From Oreohelix idahoensis (Eukaryota; Mollusca; Gastropoda; Stylommatophora; Oreohelicidae), in assembly GCA_024509875.1 (NCBI GenBank), contig JAMPIV010017559.1, positions 34,257 to 98,256 on the forward strand: a stretch of DNA of 64,000 nt, read 5' to 3'. Below are positions 46,561 through 57,782 of this stretch, piece by piece (the first letter of the stretch is position 1; each line of letters begins with the position of its first letter). Made by a program: the position numbers and the translations under genes. A model generated the notes under the pieces. That model searched no databases, was not told where the DNA came from, and saw nothing but the letters and a program-made list of their open reading frames with translations.

Positions 46561-47534
46561 ATGTATTACATTTGTTTTTTAATGTCTCTGCTTGTAATAA
46601 TCTAGCACTAACACTTAAGACAGAATAATTACTTACAATTTTTTTAAACAGTATATGTAAACTTGAAACTGATTTATTTTAAAATAAATTCGGCACTTCA
46701 CTTTTTAAAAACGCATTTCTAAGTTACAAAATTCAAGCGCTACCAACATTTAAATAATACAAATATGTTGTTATTTTGATTATAAGTCAGTCATGTTACT
46801 GGTGTAAATTTAGTTTTTTTCATTGTAAATTTTAAAATATTTCCCCCACAATTAAGTAACCCCTAAATTTATGAGGAAAAAACTAATAAATAAATCTGTT
46901 TTGAAATAAAAGATACCTACTAAATACTTTTTCATTTCTATACATTTAATATAATATTCATTTTGAATTGAAAAAGGAAACTGGAGCAGTCAAGATTGTC
47001 TGTGTTTTCTGTGCTCCACCTCTAGGCAAAAGCCTGCAGCTCCACTGCTCCGTTTCAAAGCCCCGATTAAAACATTGTGGGAGAATGAAGACTGCACTAG
47101 TAACTTTAGTCCAGACAAAAAGTGGATGTTCTAAACTGGGGAAGGGGGGGGGGGGGGGGGGGGGGGGGGGTGGAGAAGAGAGAGTCATTATGCAAAAAAA
47201 ATCACAATATCTTTTATATACAAGCACTGATCTAATGGTTGTGTATTTCTCTACTAGTGCAAACAACCATGTCACTCCACCTCCTACGATCTCTGGTGTC
47301 TTAAATTGTATTTTTAAACTCTTCACACATCATTTGATAGTTTTATCAGGGTATTTCCTTCTATGTCCTCCCCTTCTTGAGATGAATTTACATGTCCCGG
47401 CATCTACTGTAGCAGTGAGTGACTTATGAGAAACAGAGAATAAACAATTAACCATCAATGGAACCAGTTCAGTAAATGCTCTATAGAATTGTCAGCAAAA
47501 TAATCACTGCTTTCTTTAACATTACTTAAGATGA
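46561..47534. other. AT-rich DNA with a poly-G tract
   Basis: No gene recognised. A run of 27 G lies at 47144-47170; open frames crossing it are artefacts. Confidence 0.5.
47144..47170. repeat. Poly-G tract, 27 G
   Basis: Uninterrupted G run, third long G/C homopolymer of the window. Confidence 0.9.
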
Positions 47535-47573
47535 CAACCACCGTCCTTTTCAGGACGAACGAGGAAGAAGAAG
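47535..47573 (+). mobile_element. 39-bp, extremely truncated LINE insertion
   Basis: The direct repeat ACTTAAGATGA (47524-47534 and 47574-47584) flanks 39 bp that end GAACGAGGAAGAAGAAG, the same 3' end as the I-like copies at 42741 and 59175. The 11-bp duplication length equals that of the larger insertions, so this is best read as a very short reverse-transcription product. The first 20 bases differ from the two large copies and may come from a related subfamily. Confidence 0.8.
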
Positions 47574-47584
47574 ACTTAAGATGA

Positions 47585-48230
47585 TGTGTGAGGGTGCTTG
47601 AAGAAAATACCTGTTGCTACAGGTTGGTAACCCAGAATCTTAAATGCTCGGGGATGGTCTTGTTTCGGTTTTTATTTCAGTTTTAGGATTTCGCCCAAAG
47701 TAGCCCAAGTCACTCAAAAATATGTTCGAAAATCACCAAAAAGTGGTCAAAACAACTTTAGATTTTCAAATGTTCGGATTCTGGGTCTCTAATCTCATGA
47801 CATGTTAACACAACCAAGTTTCTTCTGTTTCTCCGAGTACCTCCTGGTTTGATTTTCTATCTTTCCATCCATGTACAGTTCAGATCTCACAAGCATAAAT
47901 ATAAGCCATAAACTGCTTCATAAAATTCTTCCTCAATGCTACTGACAACTTTCTGATGGTAGAATGTTTTTCATGCTATAAAAAGCCGAATTAGGTGTTG
48001 AAATTCTTTTCTTGATTTTTATCAGCCACTTGTCACCAGATGTTTTAGATCGCTTCCTTCTACGCTTTCCTTTTTATAAATAAATATATTGGAACTGCCT
48101 TTTCCCTTTGCGTTACCAGTGCCCAAAAAAGGGAGCGAAGAATTGAAACACTGTAACATATCAAGTATGTTGTAAAATGCGACTAAAGAATGAATGAATA
48201 GATTACACACACATATATATCACATTATGC
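47585..48230. other. No gene recognised
   Basis: Non-coding sequence with short unsupported frames between the 39-bp insertion and the SINE. Confidence 0.4.
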
Positions 48231-48243
48231 AAGACAATAGTTG

Positions 48244-48605
48244 GGAGCCGCGCTAGCGTAGTGGTTACAACACCGCTCTGGCGACCGGGTGATACAGGAT
48301 CAAACCCGGGCGACGGCATTTGAGGATTTTTCGTCGACCGGGATTTGGACTGGATTAACTCGAGACCTGGCGAGGACATTTGAAGGAGTGTCGTCGACCA
48401 GGGACTGGCGGCTCCTGAGCCGACCCAGCTGCAATGGGTACCTCCGAAATCGGCGAGTATTTGCCTGAATGGCGAGGGACACCTGTCTCTGTACAAGAAA
48501 TAAAGGGATACTCTAATAAAATCAATGTCAGGTTAGACATAAAAATAATAACCTGAGATTTCGCCTCGAGTATTAGCTGGCGAACGAAAAAAAAAAGAAA
48601 AAAAA
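48244..48605 (+). mobile_element. Full-length tRNA-derived SINE
   Basis: The head starts GGAGCCGCGCTAGCGTAGTG with an A box (TAGCGTAGTGG, about 48256) and B box (GGATCAAACCC, about 48297). The body is shared with 43895-44125 and the tail is A-rich. It is flanked by a 13-bp duplication, AAGACAATAGTTG, at 48231-48243 and 48606-48618. An A-rich tail and longer duplication differ from the GAA-tailed LINEs here, so its LINE partner is probably another family. Confidence 0.93.
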
Positions 48606-48704
48606 AAGACAATAGTTGTTAACGTTGTGAATTAAATGTAATGTAAAAATCATATATAAAAGTAACCAAATTAATGAAAACAATTTATTCAGTATGAGGA
48701 CTTA

Positions 48705-49205
48705 TGATCATTTTTGAGCTTCCCCAGGAGCACAGGCTGTCAACAAACTTTAGCCAAGACTTCCTGTATCGTGCCATCAGTTCCAGGTCTTTCCTTGTCT
48801 TCCTCATTATTTTCAATTATTTCTCATCTCCGTGTGTTTTTTGGTTTACCTCTGCTTCTTGGATCCTGGCGATTCCAGAATAAGGAATGCCTTGTAATGC
48901 TATCAACAGGTTGATGAGCATTTGTGGCTTCATTTTATCTCTGAGATGCATCTTCCATCTCATGTTATTATCGCATCTAGACATTTAATCTACTGACTTG
49001 TTTCAAGACTGTCCCATTTACTTTGATGGTGTACTCTTGTAACGTTAGTTTCTTCAAGATGACTATTACATCTTTCTTTAACCAATTCAGGATAAGACAT
49101 TTATTTTTACTTTCTGCCGCGACTGTATCAATAATTTCCTGTATCTTTTTTTTTTTCCTTATTAAGACTGTTTCATCAGCTTATCCCCAGTAGTTTATAT
49201 TACGT
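48705..49205 (-). pseudogene. LINE RT fragment, catalytic box to C-terminus
   Basis: The minus strand from 49205 encodes an altered catalytic box (ADETVLIRKKKK), EIIDTVAAESKNKCLILNW and EYTIKVNGTVLKQVSRLNV, then, after an apparent deletion, the C-terminal region LLIALQGIPYSGI, NQKTHGDE-like sequence, KDLELMARYRKSWLKFVDS and LCSWG. The order agrees with RTE-like or element-E-like proteins. Heavily decayed. Confidence 0.72.
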
Positions 49206-51204
49206 CCACCAGCTAATGTTCCTGCCAAAATTTAGGTATGGATCTCTGTTAAAGTCAGTTTGTTTTAAGCTTTAGATGTAAACTTTTTATGGTCTAAGGG
49301 AGTTAACTGGTTGTAATACTTTTGAGACAGGTCTGATTTAGTTGTTATCTCCCTTGACTTGCCATTTAAGATTTTCTGTTCGAAGAATTTTCTTGAACAG
49401 TTTTCGAGAACGTTAGCTCGTGTGAGCTAAACTCACGTCACGCGTTGATCGGCGTATGCGTGAATGATGTGCTGGAACTGATATGCGATATCTCGTGACA
49501 GTTCGCTCTGGACGCTTGACCAGGGAGGTCAGCCATGTTTCTCTGACTGTGTAATCGGGGAACAAAGTCCTCTGTGTGATATAAAAATGTTTGAGATTCT
49601 TCCCCGTTATAATTCTGACATATTTCTAAGAGCCAAGGATGGTGTACGTTTTTTGTCTTATTCTTGGATGACAGTGAAGGTAAAAATACCCTTTAAACTA
49701 TTTTTTGTAGCCAAGAACTTTGTATGATGATGCTGCCAGCCCAAGATGGTTGGCTGACATTGAGGTGACTTTCTCCCGGCGCGGAGGAGAGTTTATGAGG
49801 ATATGGCTATATTGCCCAAAGATTTACCTGACATGTTTTTGTCGGAGGACACTCAGAGAACAGTAGATATTTGAAGCCCGGCACATATGTGGCTAATTTT
49901 GCCACAGTCTCTGTTGTACTAGATGCAGTGAACTTATGTTATCTACATGAGGTGGATGTACTTGAACCTTGTCCTAATGACAGTATGTTTGTTTGATGTT
50001 AACGTGATGTTTGTGCTGTAGTGTAATAAACAGTTGGAACTGTACCAGTTGCTTTCAACATTTCCTGACTTGGATATGTGCATTTTGGTGTGTGTAAACT
50101 GTGGTACTCTAGGACTATACGCATTCGCAAATATATATATATTTATAATAGTCGGCCATCAGTAAGCCTGACCATACTGACATTGACTTGTCACTCCACA
50201 CCACCACATAACAACTACTACTTGCAACAGTTACCAACAACCATAACTGCGGTGTGCTACAGTGGTCGCCAGTTAATACGGGGCAATAAGCTGTCAGGCA
50301 CAAGCTGTCCGTCAGGAGATCAAGTTATTCAACTCAAGGAATACAGTGTTTCCAGCTCGAGTGTTTCCTGTACGTTGGACTACTGAGGTGCTTACTTCAA
50401 GTCGACAGTTACGGAGTTGCAGTATCGTTTATCATTGCTTTGCAGTGGACTGGATGTACTTTATTCTTCATTGTTGCTGTTCTTATGGAGGCCAGGATTG
50501 TACCTTGTAAAGATAAGTGGCTATATGTTTGTAAACTGTGCCTTTGTGTGTTGTGATTAAGCCTTCCTCTCAATACACTCAATTTATATTCCTTGTTTTC
50601 TATGTTATATATGTCATATTTCTGCGGGTTTGGTTGGAGGGACTTTCAGGTCTGCTAATACCTCCTAGGACGGTCAGTGGATCTGGAAGCGTTCTTTAGG
50701 GACTGTGTGTCTGAATTCGTGTTTTACCGAATTCAGTCATCTTTATATTTGTTTAGGTGTGACGAGATGTGTTAGTGTTGTTTTCGTTAAATTTTTCTCT
50801 GTTCTTTTATTTTTGATTTTTTGTTTGTGAGTGGCTGTCTCCCCTTGCTATCTTTCAGTTATATTCGTTTATACACTGTTTTGTTTCTTGTGTTGTAAAC
50901 CTTTCGCAGTTATCATTGCAAGTTTTTGCAATTTTTTGTTGTTGCTTTATTGTTTTGTTGATTTCTGCAAACGTGGTCATTTGTGCTTATATCTTGTCCT
51001 TGTTATTCTTGTTTGTATTGTATATGTTGTTATACACTGTCAATATTGTTATACACAATAAGTATATAAGTGATTAATTATATTATTGATAAGTAATAAT
51101 TATACAAGTTCTTTGACAAAGACTTGTCACCCTCTGAGTTGGGGTAAAGTGAGTTTCTCATATAAGATATTTACACAGGTTACTGACCTCATATAATTAG
51201 CATA
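49206..51204 (+). promoter_or_regulatory. Possible gypsy 5' LTR and leader upstream of gag
   Basis: This is the expected place for the 5' LTR and leader of the gag-bearing element. A TATA-like GATATAAAAATG is near 49579 and an AATAAA near 50026. I could not define LTR ends, a primer-binding site or a second LTR, so only the position and the two weak signals support it. No coding frame in it is convincing. Confidence 0.3.
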
Positions 51205-53873
51205 ATGTCTAGTTTGGATTATTTCATTGCATAAGGGAAAGCCCTTGGCAAGACTGAGGAGAAATTAGAAGAATTTGCACTTGCGGAATATGCCAAGGCG
51301 CAGAAGGCTGAAGAAAAGAGACAAAAAATGGAAGCTGAAGATAGGAGATTGCAGATGCAGGCAGATGAGAGAAAATTCCAAATGGAGATGGAACAAAAGA
51401 AATTAGAAGCTGAACAAAAGAAATTAGAAGCTGAAGAGAGAAAAATTCAGCAGCAAAGAGAAGCAGATGAGAGAAAATTCCAAATGGAGATGGAAAATAA
51501 AAAATTAGAAAGAGAGGCTGAAAATAAAAAAATGCAAACGGAGGCTGAAAATAAAAAAATGCAAATGGAACACGACGAGAGAGTCTTAGCTTTGGAGCTG
51601 GAGAAAATAAAGGTAGTGAATGCTGGTAATACACAAAATGAGACAAATAATCAAACAACTTCCAACAAGGCAAATACTAAACCTCATGATATTAAATTAC
51701 CTGCTTTCAACCCTACCAGTGACGATATCTCATTCTATCTAAATAGATTTGAACTTTCATGTGAATCTCATAAGATAGACAAGACGCAATATGTTGCACA
51801 ACTTATGAACATACTTAAAGGTGAAGCTTTAAATTCTATAAGTGTATTGGAAGATCCTGACAAGTATAACTATGATATTGTCAGGGCGGCCTTATTAAAA
51901 AAATATCAACTGGATGACGAAGGTTATCGCCTATGCTTTAAGTCTCTATTACCAGAGACAGGGAAAGATTTTTCAGAATTTATATCTGATATTAGCCTTA
52001 CGTTTTCACGGTGGGTCGAACTTTCAAAAACTGAACACACATATGAAGCCCTTAAGGACTTATTACTCCGGGACAAAGTTATGTCGTCAGTGAGTAAATC
52101 TTTTCTTTCCTTTCTACATGAGCGAAAGCCTCCTAATTTGAAAGATATGGAACAATACTGTCGCCAATACGTGACGGCACATCCTAATGTAACCGTTAGC
52201 AATTTTAAAGTCGAAGAAGGTTTACCCGTGGCTTCTGCAATGCCATATGGTCCTAATTTGCGACGCTCTCCACATGTAAGCCTACATTGTCGTGGTTGTA
52301 GAGCTTGAGTGCCCCAATGATCCAGGGAGCTATGCCGGCGGGAGTTTTACTCCTGGCAGGGTCACCCAAGCCGGACAGGTCCTTGTTGAGGGGTCAGACT
52401 AAATGGGCTGAGGAGTAGGTGGAACCCTATAGGTGTAGATGCAGAACCCACCGGCGAGTGGTACATGCTCTGGTCTGCACCAATCCACCCCCACTTCATG
52501 GGACAAATGCTTTCTTGCCTCATTCTTCACTGTTTGTCCTCTATCTTTTAAAGCCAGGGAGTAAACCCTGAAAAAAAAAAAATCAGTGCAGGAGGAGCAT
52601 GATAGTCTTGGTTGACAAACCACCTAAGAGAAGGACAACTTCACACAAACCCGGGTAGGAAAGACTCGTTAGTCTGGAAAGACAGCTCTCCTAGGAGAGA
52701 CAACTCTGATGTAAAACAACTGCTGCCTTGCAGGAAGGTCATGGAAAACCAAAAGCTAGGGAAGCAATCCCGAACAAATGCATGCTGAAGATGGATGCAC
52801 TGGGCCGCAAGGCGCACAACATAGTGCAACGCAAACCGCCTTAAGATGACAGACACAAATGTGACTCAACGAGAGGGTGCCAATGTGCTAGGTGGGAAGA
52901 GTGCCGGACCCCCTGCCTCGAAGGGGTCCAACCAAAGCTACTGGTGGTCACTTATCTCCGCATCGTGCAGCCAGGGCGCGGAATATTAGGGCAAATGCGA
53001 CTGGCCAAAACACCCAGGAAAGAACACTAAATATACTCCAATGGAATGCAGAAGGTGTCCTAAAGAAGAAACTAATGCTCACCAAAAACTACATGATGAG
53101 CAAATTGACATAGCCTGCATTCAGGAAACACACCTAAACACAAACCACAGATTTTCTGTAAGAGGATATGAAACCCTCCGGCTTGATAGAGAGGGACACA
53201 AGGGAGGAGTACTCATGTTAATCAGAAACTCCTTGCCTAGCAGAGAGCTTTCTGTTGCTACAAACGGTCAGGCGGAAATTATAGGAGCTGATATCACTAT
53301 AGATGACCAGACCGTTAGAGTATACAACCTATATTGCTCCCTCCCCCCCCATCCCCCCAGATAGAGATCTTTCACTAGCCACAATGGAGATTAGGCGCAC
53401 CAACTGCCTGGTTGTTGGTGATTTCAACAGTCATTCAGAAAGGTGGGGTTGCACAGAGGCTGATACCCGTGGCATTGAGGTAGAGGACTGGGAGATTGAC
53501 TCAAATCTACAATATCATTAGAGCTGATGATACACCCAGCTTCTACTCAAGAAGATGGCAATCGATCTCGACACCCGACCTTGCCTTCTCAACAGGAGAC
53601 ATCAACCATAAGATTGAACGCACTGTGCTCAACCAATTGGCAGGCAGTGACCACAAACCGATCAAACTAATGATCAATATGGAACATACACTCCACTTCC
53701 ATAAACCATTACCCCGCTGGAACTACAAAAATGCACCCTGGAACAAGTTCTCAGCACTGACAGATGAATACTGTGGTTCCATAAACACCCAAAACAGGGG
53801 AGTTGGAGAGATGGCTGACGGATTTAGTAGAGCGGTTCTGAAGGCTGCCCTGGAGTCAGTGCCATGAGTGGCG

Positions 53874-53921
53874 AGAGGGGATTGTGGGCCGTGCTGGGCG
53901 GGGGGTGGGGGGGGGGGGGCT
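53874..53921. repeat. G-rich tract inside I-like copy 2
   Basis: The stretch is rich in G, with runs of 6 and then 13-14 G near its right end. It replaces a sequence that in copy 1 (40328-40366) is a mixed A-rich region with GAGAAAAGACTATAAGCCGT. Many positions align as A in copy 1 and G here, so it may be an extreme case of the A-to-G change and not a plain homopolymer insertion. Confidence 0.7.
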
Positions 53922-55345
53922 CGAAGAGCTGGAGGAACAGGTGACAGAGGCCAGACATGTAGCAGAAGGGGACAGGACAGTTGAGGCAGACATCGCTTGT
54001 AAAGCTATCTCTGCAGGGTACAGGAGAACGTTAAACTGTTTAGCCAAAGATAGTTGGATTAAAACAACAGAGGGTCTTGGCCTCGACAAAGATGGAAGAA
54101 AATTATGGAGGCTTGCCAAAGCCTTGGATGATGGGGAATGTAAAGGTAGGGAAATGGCCATATGACAAGGTGAGAAAGTGCTCACAGGGAGAGAAGCAGC
54201 CAATGTTTTTGCTCAAAAATTCTCACTTGAGAGCCAGATGGGTGTTCCACCGGACAGAGGACAGGAAATTACCGAAGAGCAAGAAATTTACCAAAATATA
54301 CCAACTGTTCCAGAAGAGCACATGACAGCAAACCTCACCATGAGAGAGCTAGAGGCAGCCATTGTATCCCTTAAACAAAGAAAGTCACCTGGAAAAGACG
54401 GGGTAACAAATGACATGCTCGGAGAGCTAGGGCCTAATGCCGGGAAAGTCCTCCTCAAGATTATGGCTGGAAGCGTGGAATTGTACCACAAGCCTGGAGA
54501 GAGGCAGTACTGGTTCCAATCCTCAAAAAGGACAAAGACCGAATGGATCCCAACAGCTGCAGACCCATCAGCCTTCTAAGCTGCACAGGAAAGCTTATGG
54601 AGAGAATGATCAATACCAGATTAAGTTGGCACCTCGAAGAAAAACAAATTTTACTGCACCAACAGGCAGGCTTCAGGCAGCATAGGTCTACAGAGGACCA
54701 AGTCACCTACAGGAAGTCGGGGATGCTTTCCAAGAGGGAAAGCACACTTTAGCAGTCTGGGTAGACATGGAGAAAGCATTTGATAAAGTTTGGAAAGATG
54801 GGTTAAGAGTTAAAATGCTTAAATATGGAGTCTGTGGAAGAATGTATAACTGGATCAGCCACTACCTAACAGACAGAGCAGCTGGAGTGCAGGTGCACGG
54901 ACAGTTGAGCAAAGGGACTGCAGTGGAGCATGGAGTTCCACGGGGTGGGGTCCTTTCCCCAACGCTCTTCCTCATATATATAAATGATGTGACAGAAAAC
55001 ATCCACAGGAATGTCCACAAATCTATGCTGATGACCTGGCCATGTGGACTTCAGAAGAATACATCACCACAGCAAGAGTGCGCATGCAGGATTCACTGCA
55101 AGGCCTTGAAAGTTGGTCCAGAAAGTGGTTGCTCAAAATAAATGAACACAAAACTACACACACTGTTTTTGCCTTGTCAGATAAACCACAGCAGGCAGGG
55201 CTACGGCTGAGTGGGCAGGCAGTGCGAGAGGATGGGGCGCCAACATGCTTGGGAATCACACTGGACCGCCGGGTGACGTGGAGGTCGCAGATGGGCAGAA
55301 TACAGCTGAGGGCAGGACTTCGCATGGCTGTCGTGAAACTTTCTA

Positions 55346-57782
55346 AATCCACATATATAAATTAAAAGATAAATGTAAAGCCTAACACATAAATTCAATA
55401 AAAGGAAAGAGAAATGGTAAAAGTACAGTGCTGTCACAATGGCGTACAAAAATCCCCCTTGTTTTCTACTTCGTCTGCAAATTGTAACGTTTCACGTTGA
55501 TAGTAAAGCCTACTGCATCACTACACGCTTTCTACAATAAAACGTGTACTGCATTTCTAAGAAAACCTTGAGATACGCAAGCTGATTAATGACCTAAATT
55601 AATACTAGCATTAATTACACTACGTTAACATAAACGAAAGGACGGATGGACTTGGGATAGAGAGAGGGAGGGCTGAAAGCGGGAACGCTTGCGGCGCTAA
55701 CACGCGTCTCGCGATATACAATTAATACCACCCTCCCCGCGTGAAAGGCCAGAAGCACTAACTTTTTTTCAAATAGACCGTGATAAAAAACACTACAACT
55801 ACGAGAGTTAGGTTTAAAAACCTGAAAAACGCTTATTAGGAAACATGACACAATACTGGTTTACGTCAGAAATCCTGACAGAACAGTTAAAAAGGATGCG
55901 GACAGTGGAAGTTAAAAATAAACAACTGAGATCGATAAAAGACAGGAATTTTAAATGGGCCATTTGTTCTCATGATAATCATATAATTGGGTACCTTAAG
56001 ACTAGTAGACTTGGAATATATATAATAAATTATCAAAATGGTCCATTAGATACTAAAATATTGGTATAAAACATATGGAAACTGGCATGGTCTGGTCATA
56101 TCTGTTAGATAAAATGGCATGATGTTTTTGAAAACACGTAGAGGAACGAAAGCTGAAATAGTACGGAGTAAAAGATTGGCTAGAATTTAAAGCAAGCCGA
56201 GGTGTGATTGGCTAAACTATATATACGAATCTAGTTGTTGATAGTAACGCGTAGTAAATGGGATAATTTTTTTTTAAAATTCATTCAAAATATAGTTAGG
56301 CTTTGAGCGATTGGTCGAAGCATTTGAATTGAACGAAATAGTACGCTGCTCGTTGCCAGTTTCAAAAGATTTTCATAAGAGCAGGAGCGATGTCAGACTT
56401 GTGCTGTGGTTTATAAATCCGGACTTAGATTCTGTGTATTATATAAATTATATCGACCGAAAGCAGTCTGAAACAGTGGGCAAATCTAGATATGTGCCAT
56501 TCTCTAGTGCCTTATTCGTCGTAACCTGTGTTATTTCCTTTCTATGTGGTAAGATTGATTTTATTGACTTTTTTAATTTGAAAAAATTGGTTGTGTATAA
56601 GAAAAGGCCATGACAAAAGGTTGTAACTAAATGGTTCCATGGCAGGCTTGGGCATGGCCTAGTTGTTGATATATTATACCATGGACCATTTGAGAAAGTG
56701 AGAACTATCAATATATATATATATGATGATCATGCTGAAACATTACACCTATCTTATTGCATGGTGAAGTATGGCTGGAATGACAGAGGTGTTGTCTCCA
56801 TAAGGGAAAAATGAAAAAGAAAACTGGTACTATTGGTTCCATCACATGAAAGTGGAGAAGCTTGGTTGTCAGAAAGAGCTGACCATGTTCTTTTTATTAC
56901 ATGCATGTTTACAGGTAAAATTGGAGGAATTAGTTTGATATTAAGACAGGATCATACTTGCTTTGACAGGGGTTTCCTGCTGGTACTTGGCTGATGCTGT
57001 CAGAAATATTCAGCACTAGATCAAGTCATCTCTGACAACAGCTGTTAAGAGAGAGATTGTAGACCAGAGGGCCTGAAGCGTGTGGCCAAATAGACTGCAA
57101 TCACTATGAATCCCAGGCACAGATAAGTGATACATCTGGCCTGGAGCAACTTATCATTACTGCATATTTTCTAGGACAATCTCCTCAAGTGAATAAACTT
57201 TTCCTCCAAAACTAAAAACAGTACAACAGAGTCCATAAGAGTGATAAAGAGAACAATTGGGATGATGTATATCCCTTACCAGCTTCAAGGAACAAGTAAT
57301 TAGATAGAGAAAAAAATACCCAGTTGAAGATTGATTTCATGCATTATGGACACATGGTCTATTGCTTGTAAATAATTGCATATACATATTTGTAAATATA
57401 TAAGATTCCATCAATCTGATTATCAATGACTAAAGTCCTGGCCAAAAGAACATTTAGGCTCAGGACCAATAAAGTTTAACAGAAAATTTTTCATTATAAA
57501 ACTTAACCGCTGGAGTTAGTTGAGTTTATCTTAGAAGTTAATATTTGTTGGTATATGTTTTGTATTGAGGTTATTCCACACACTCACTTTTGCATTACCC
57601 TAGACACTTAACGAAGCCAACATTCATATTGATTAAGAATTAGTCTGATTGAGATATAAATGTGGCAGCAAATAAGGTCATCTGAATTACACACCAAACC
57701 TATTAACTTCAGATACCTTCACAGCTGATCTCAGTCAGTACACTAAGTACTTTATACTATATTTAAGTCCCAACTCACCACA
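55346..57782. other. Unidentified 2.4-kb insertion in the RT of I-like copy 2
   Basis: The LINE coding sequence stops at about 55345 (MAVVK) and resumes at 57783 (MAIMKK). The two borders carry related 15-base sequences, ATGGCTGTCGTGAAA and ATGGCCATCATGAAA. No terminal inverted repeats are visible. Plus-strand frames at 55845-56069 and 56311-56613 (LVLWFINPDLDSVYYINYID) show no recognised domain. The insert is AT-rich and may be a decayed DNA element or host DNA. Confidence 0.55.

Noticed and set aside
48244..48320. Possible tRNA gene
   Set aside because: It is the head of a SINE with its own target duplication and A-rich tail.
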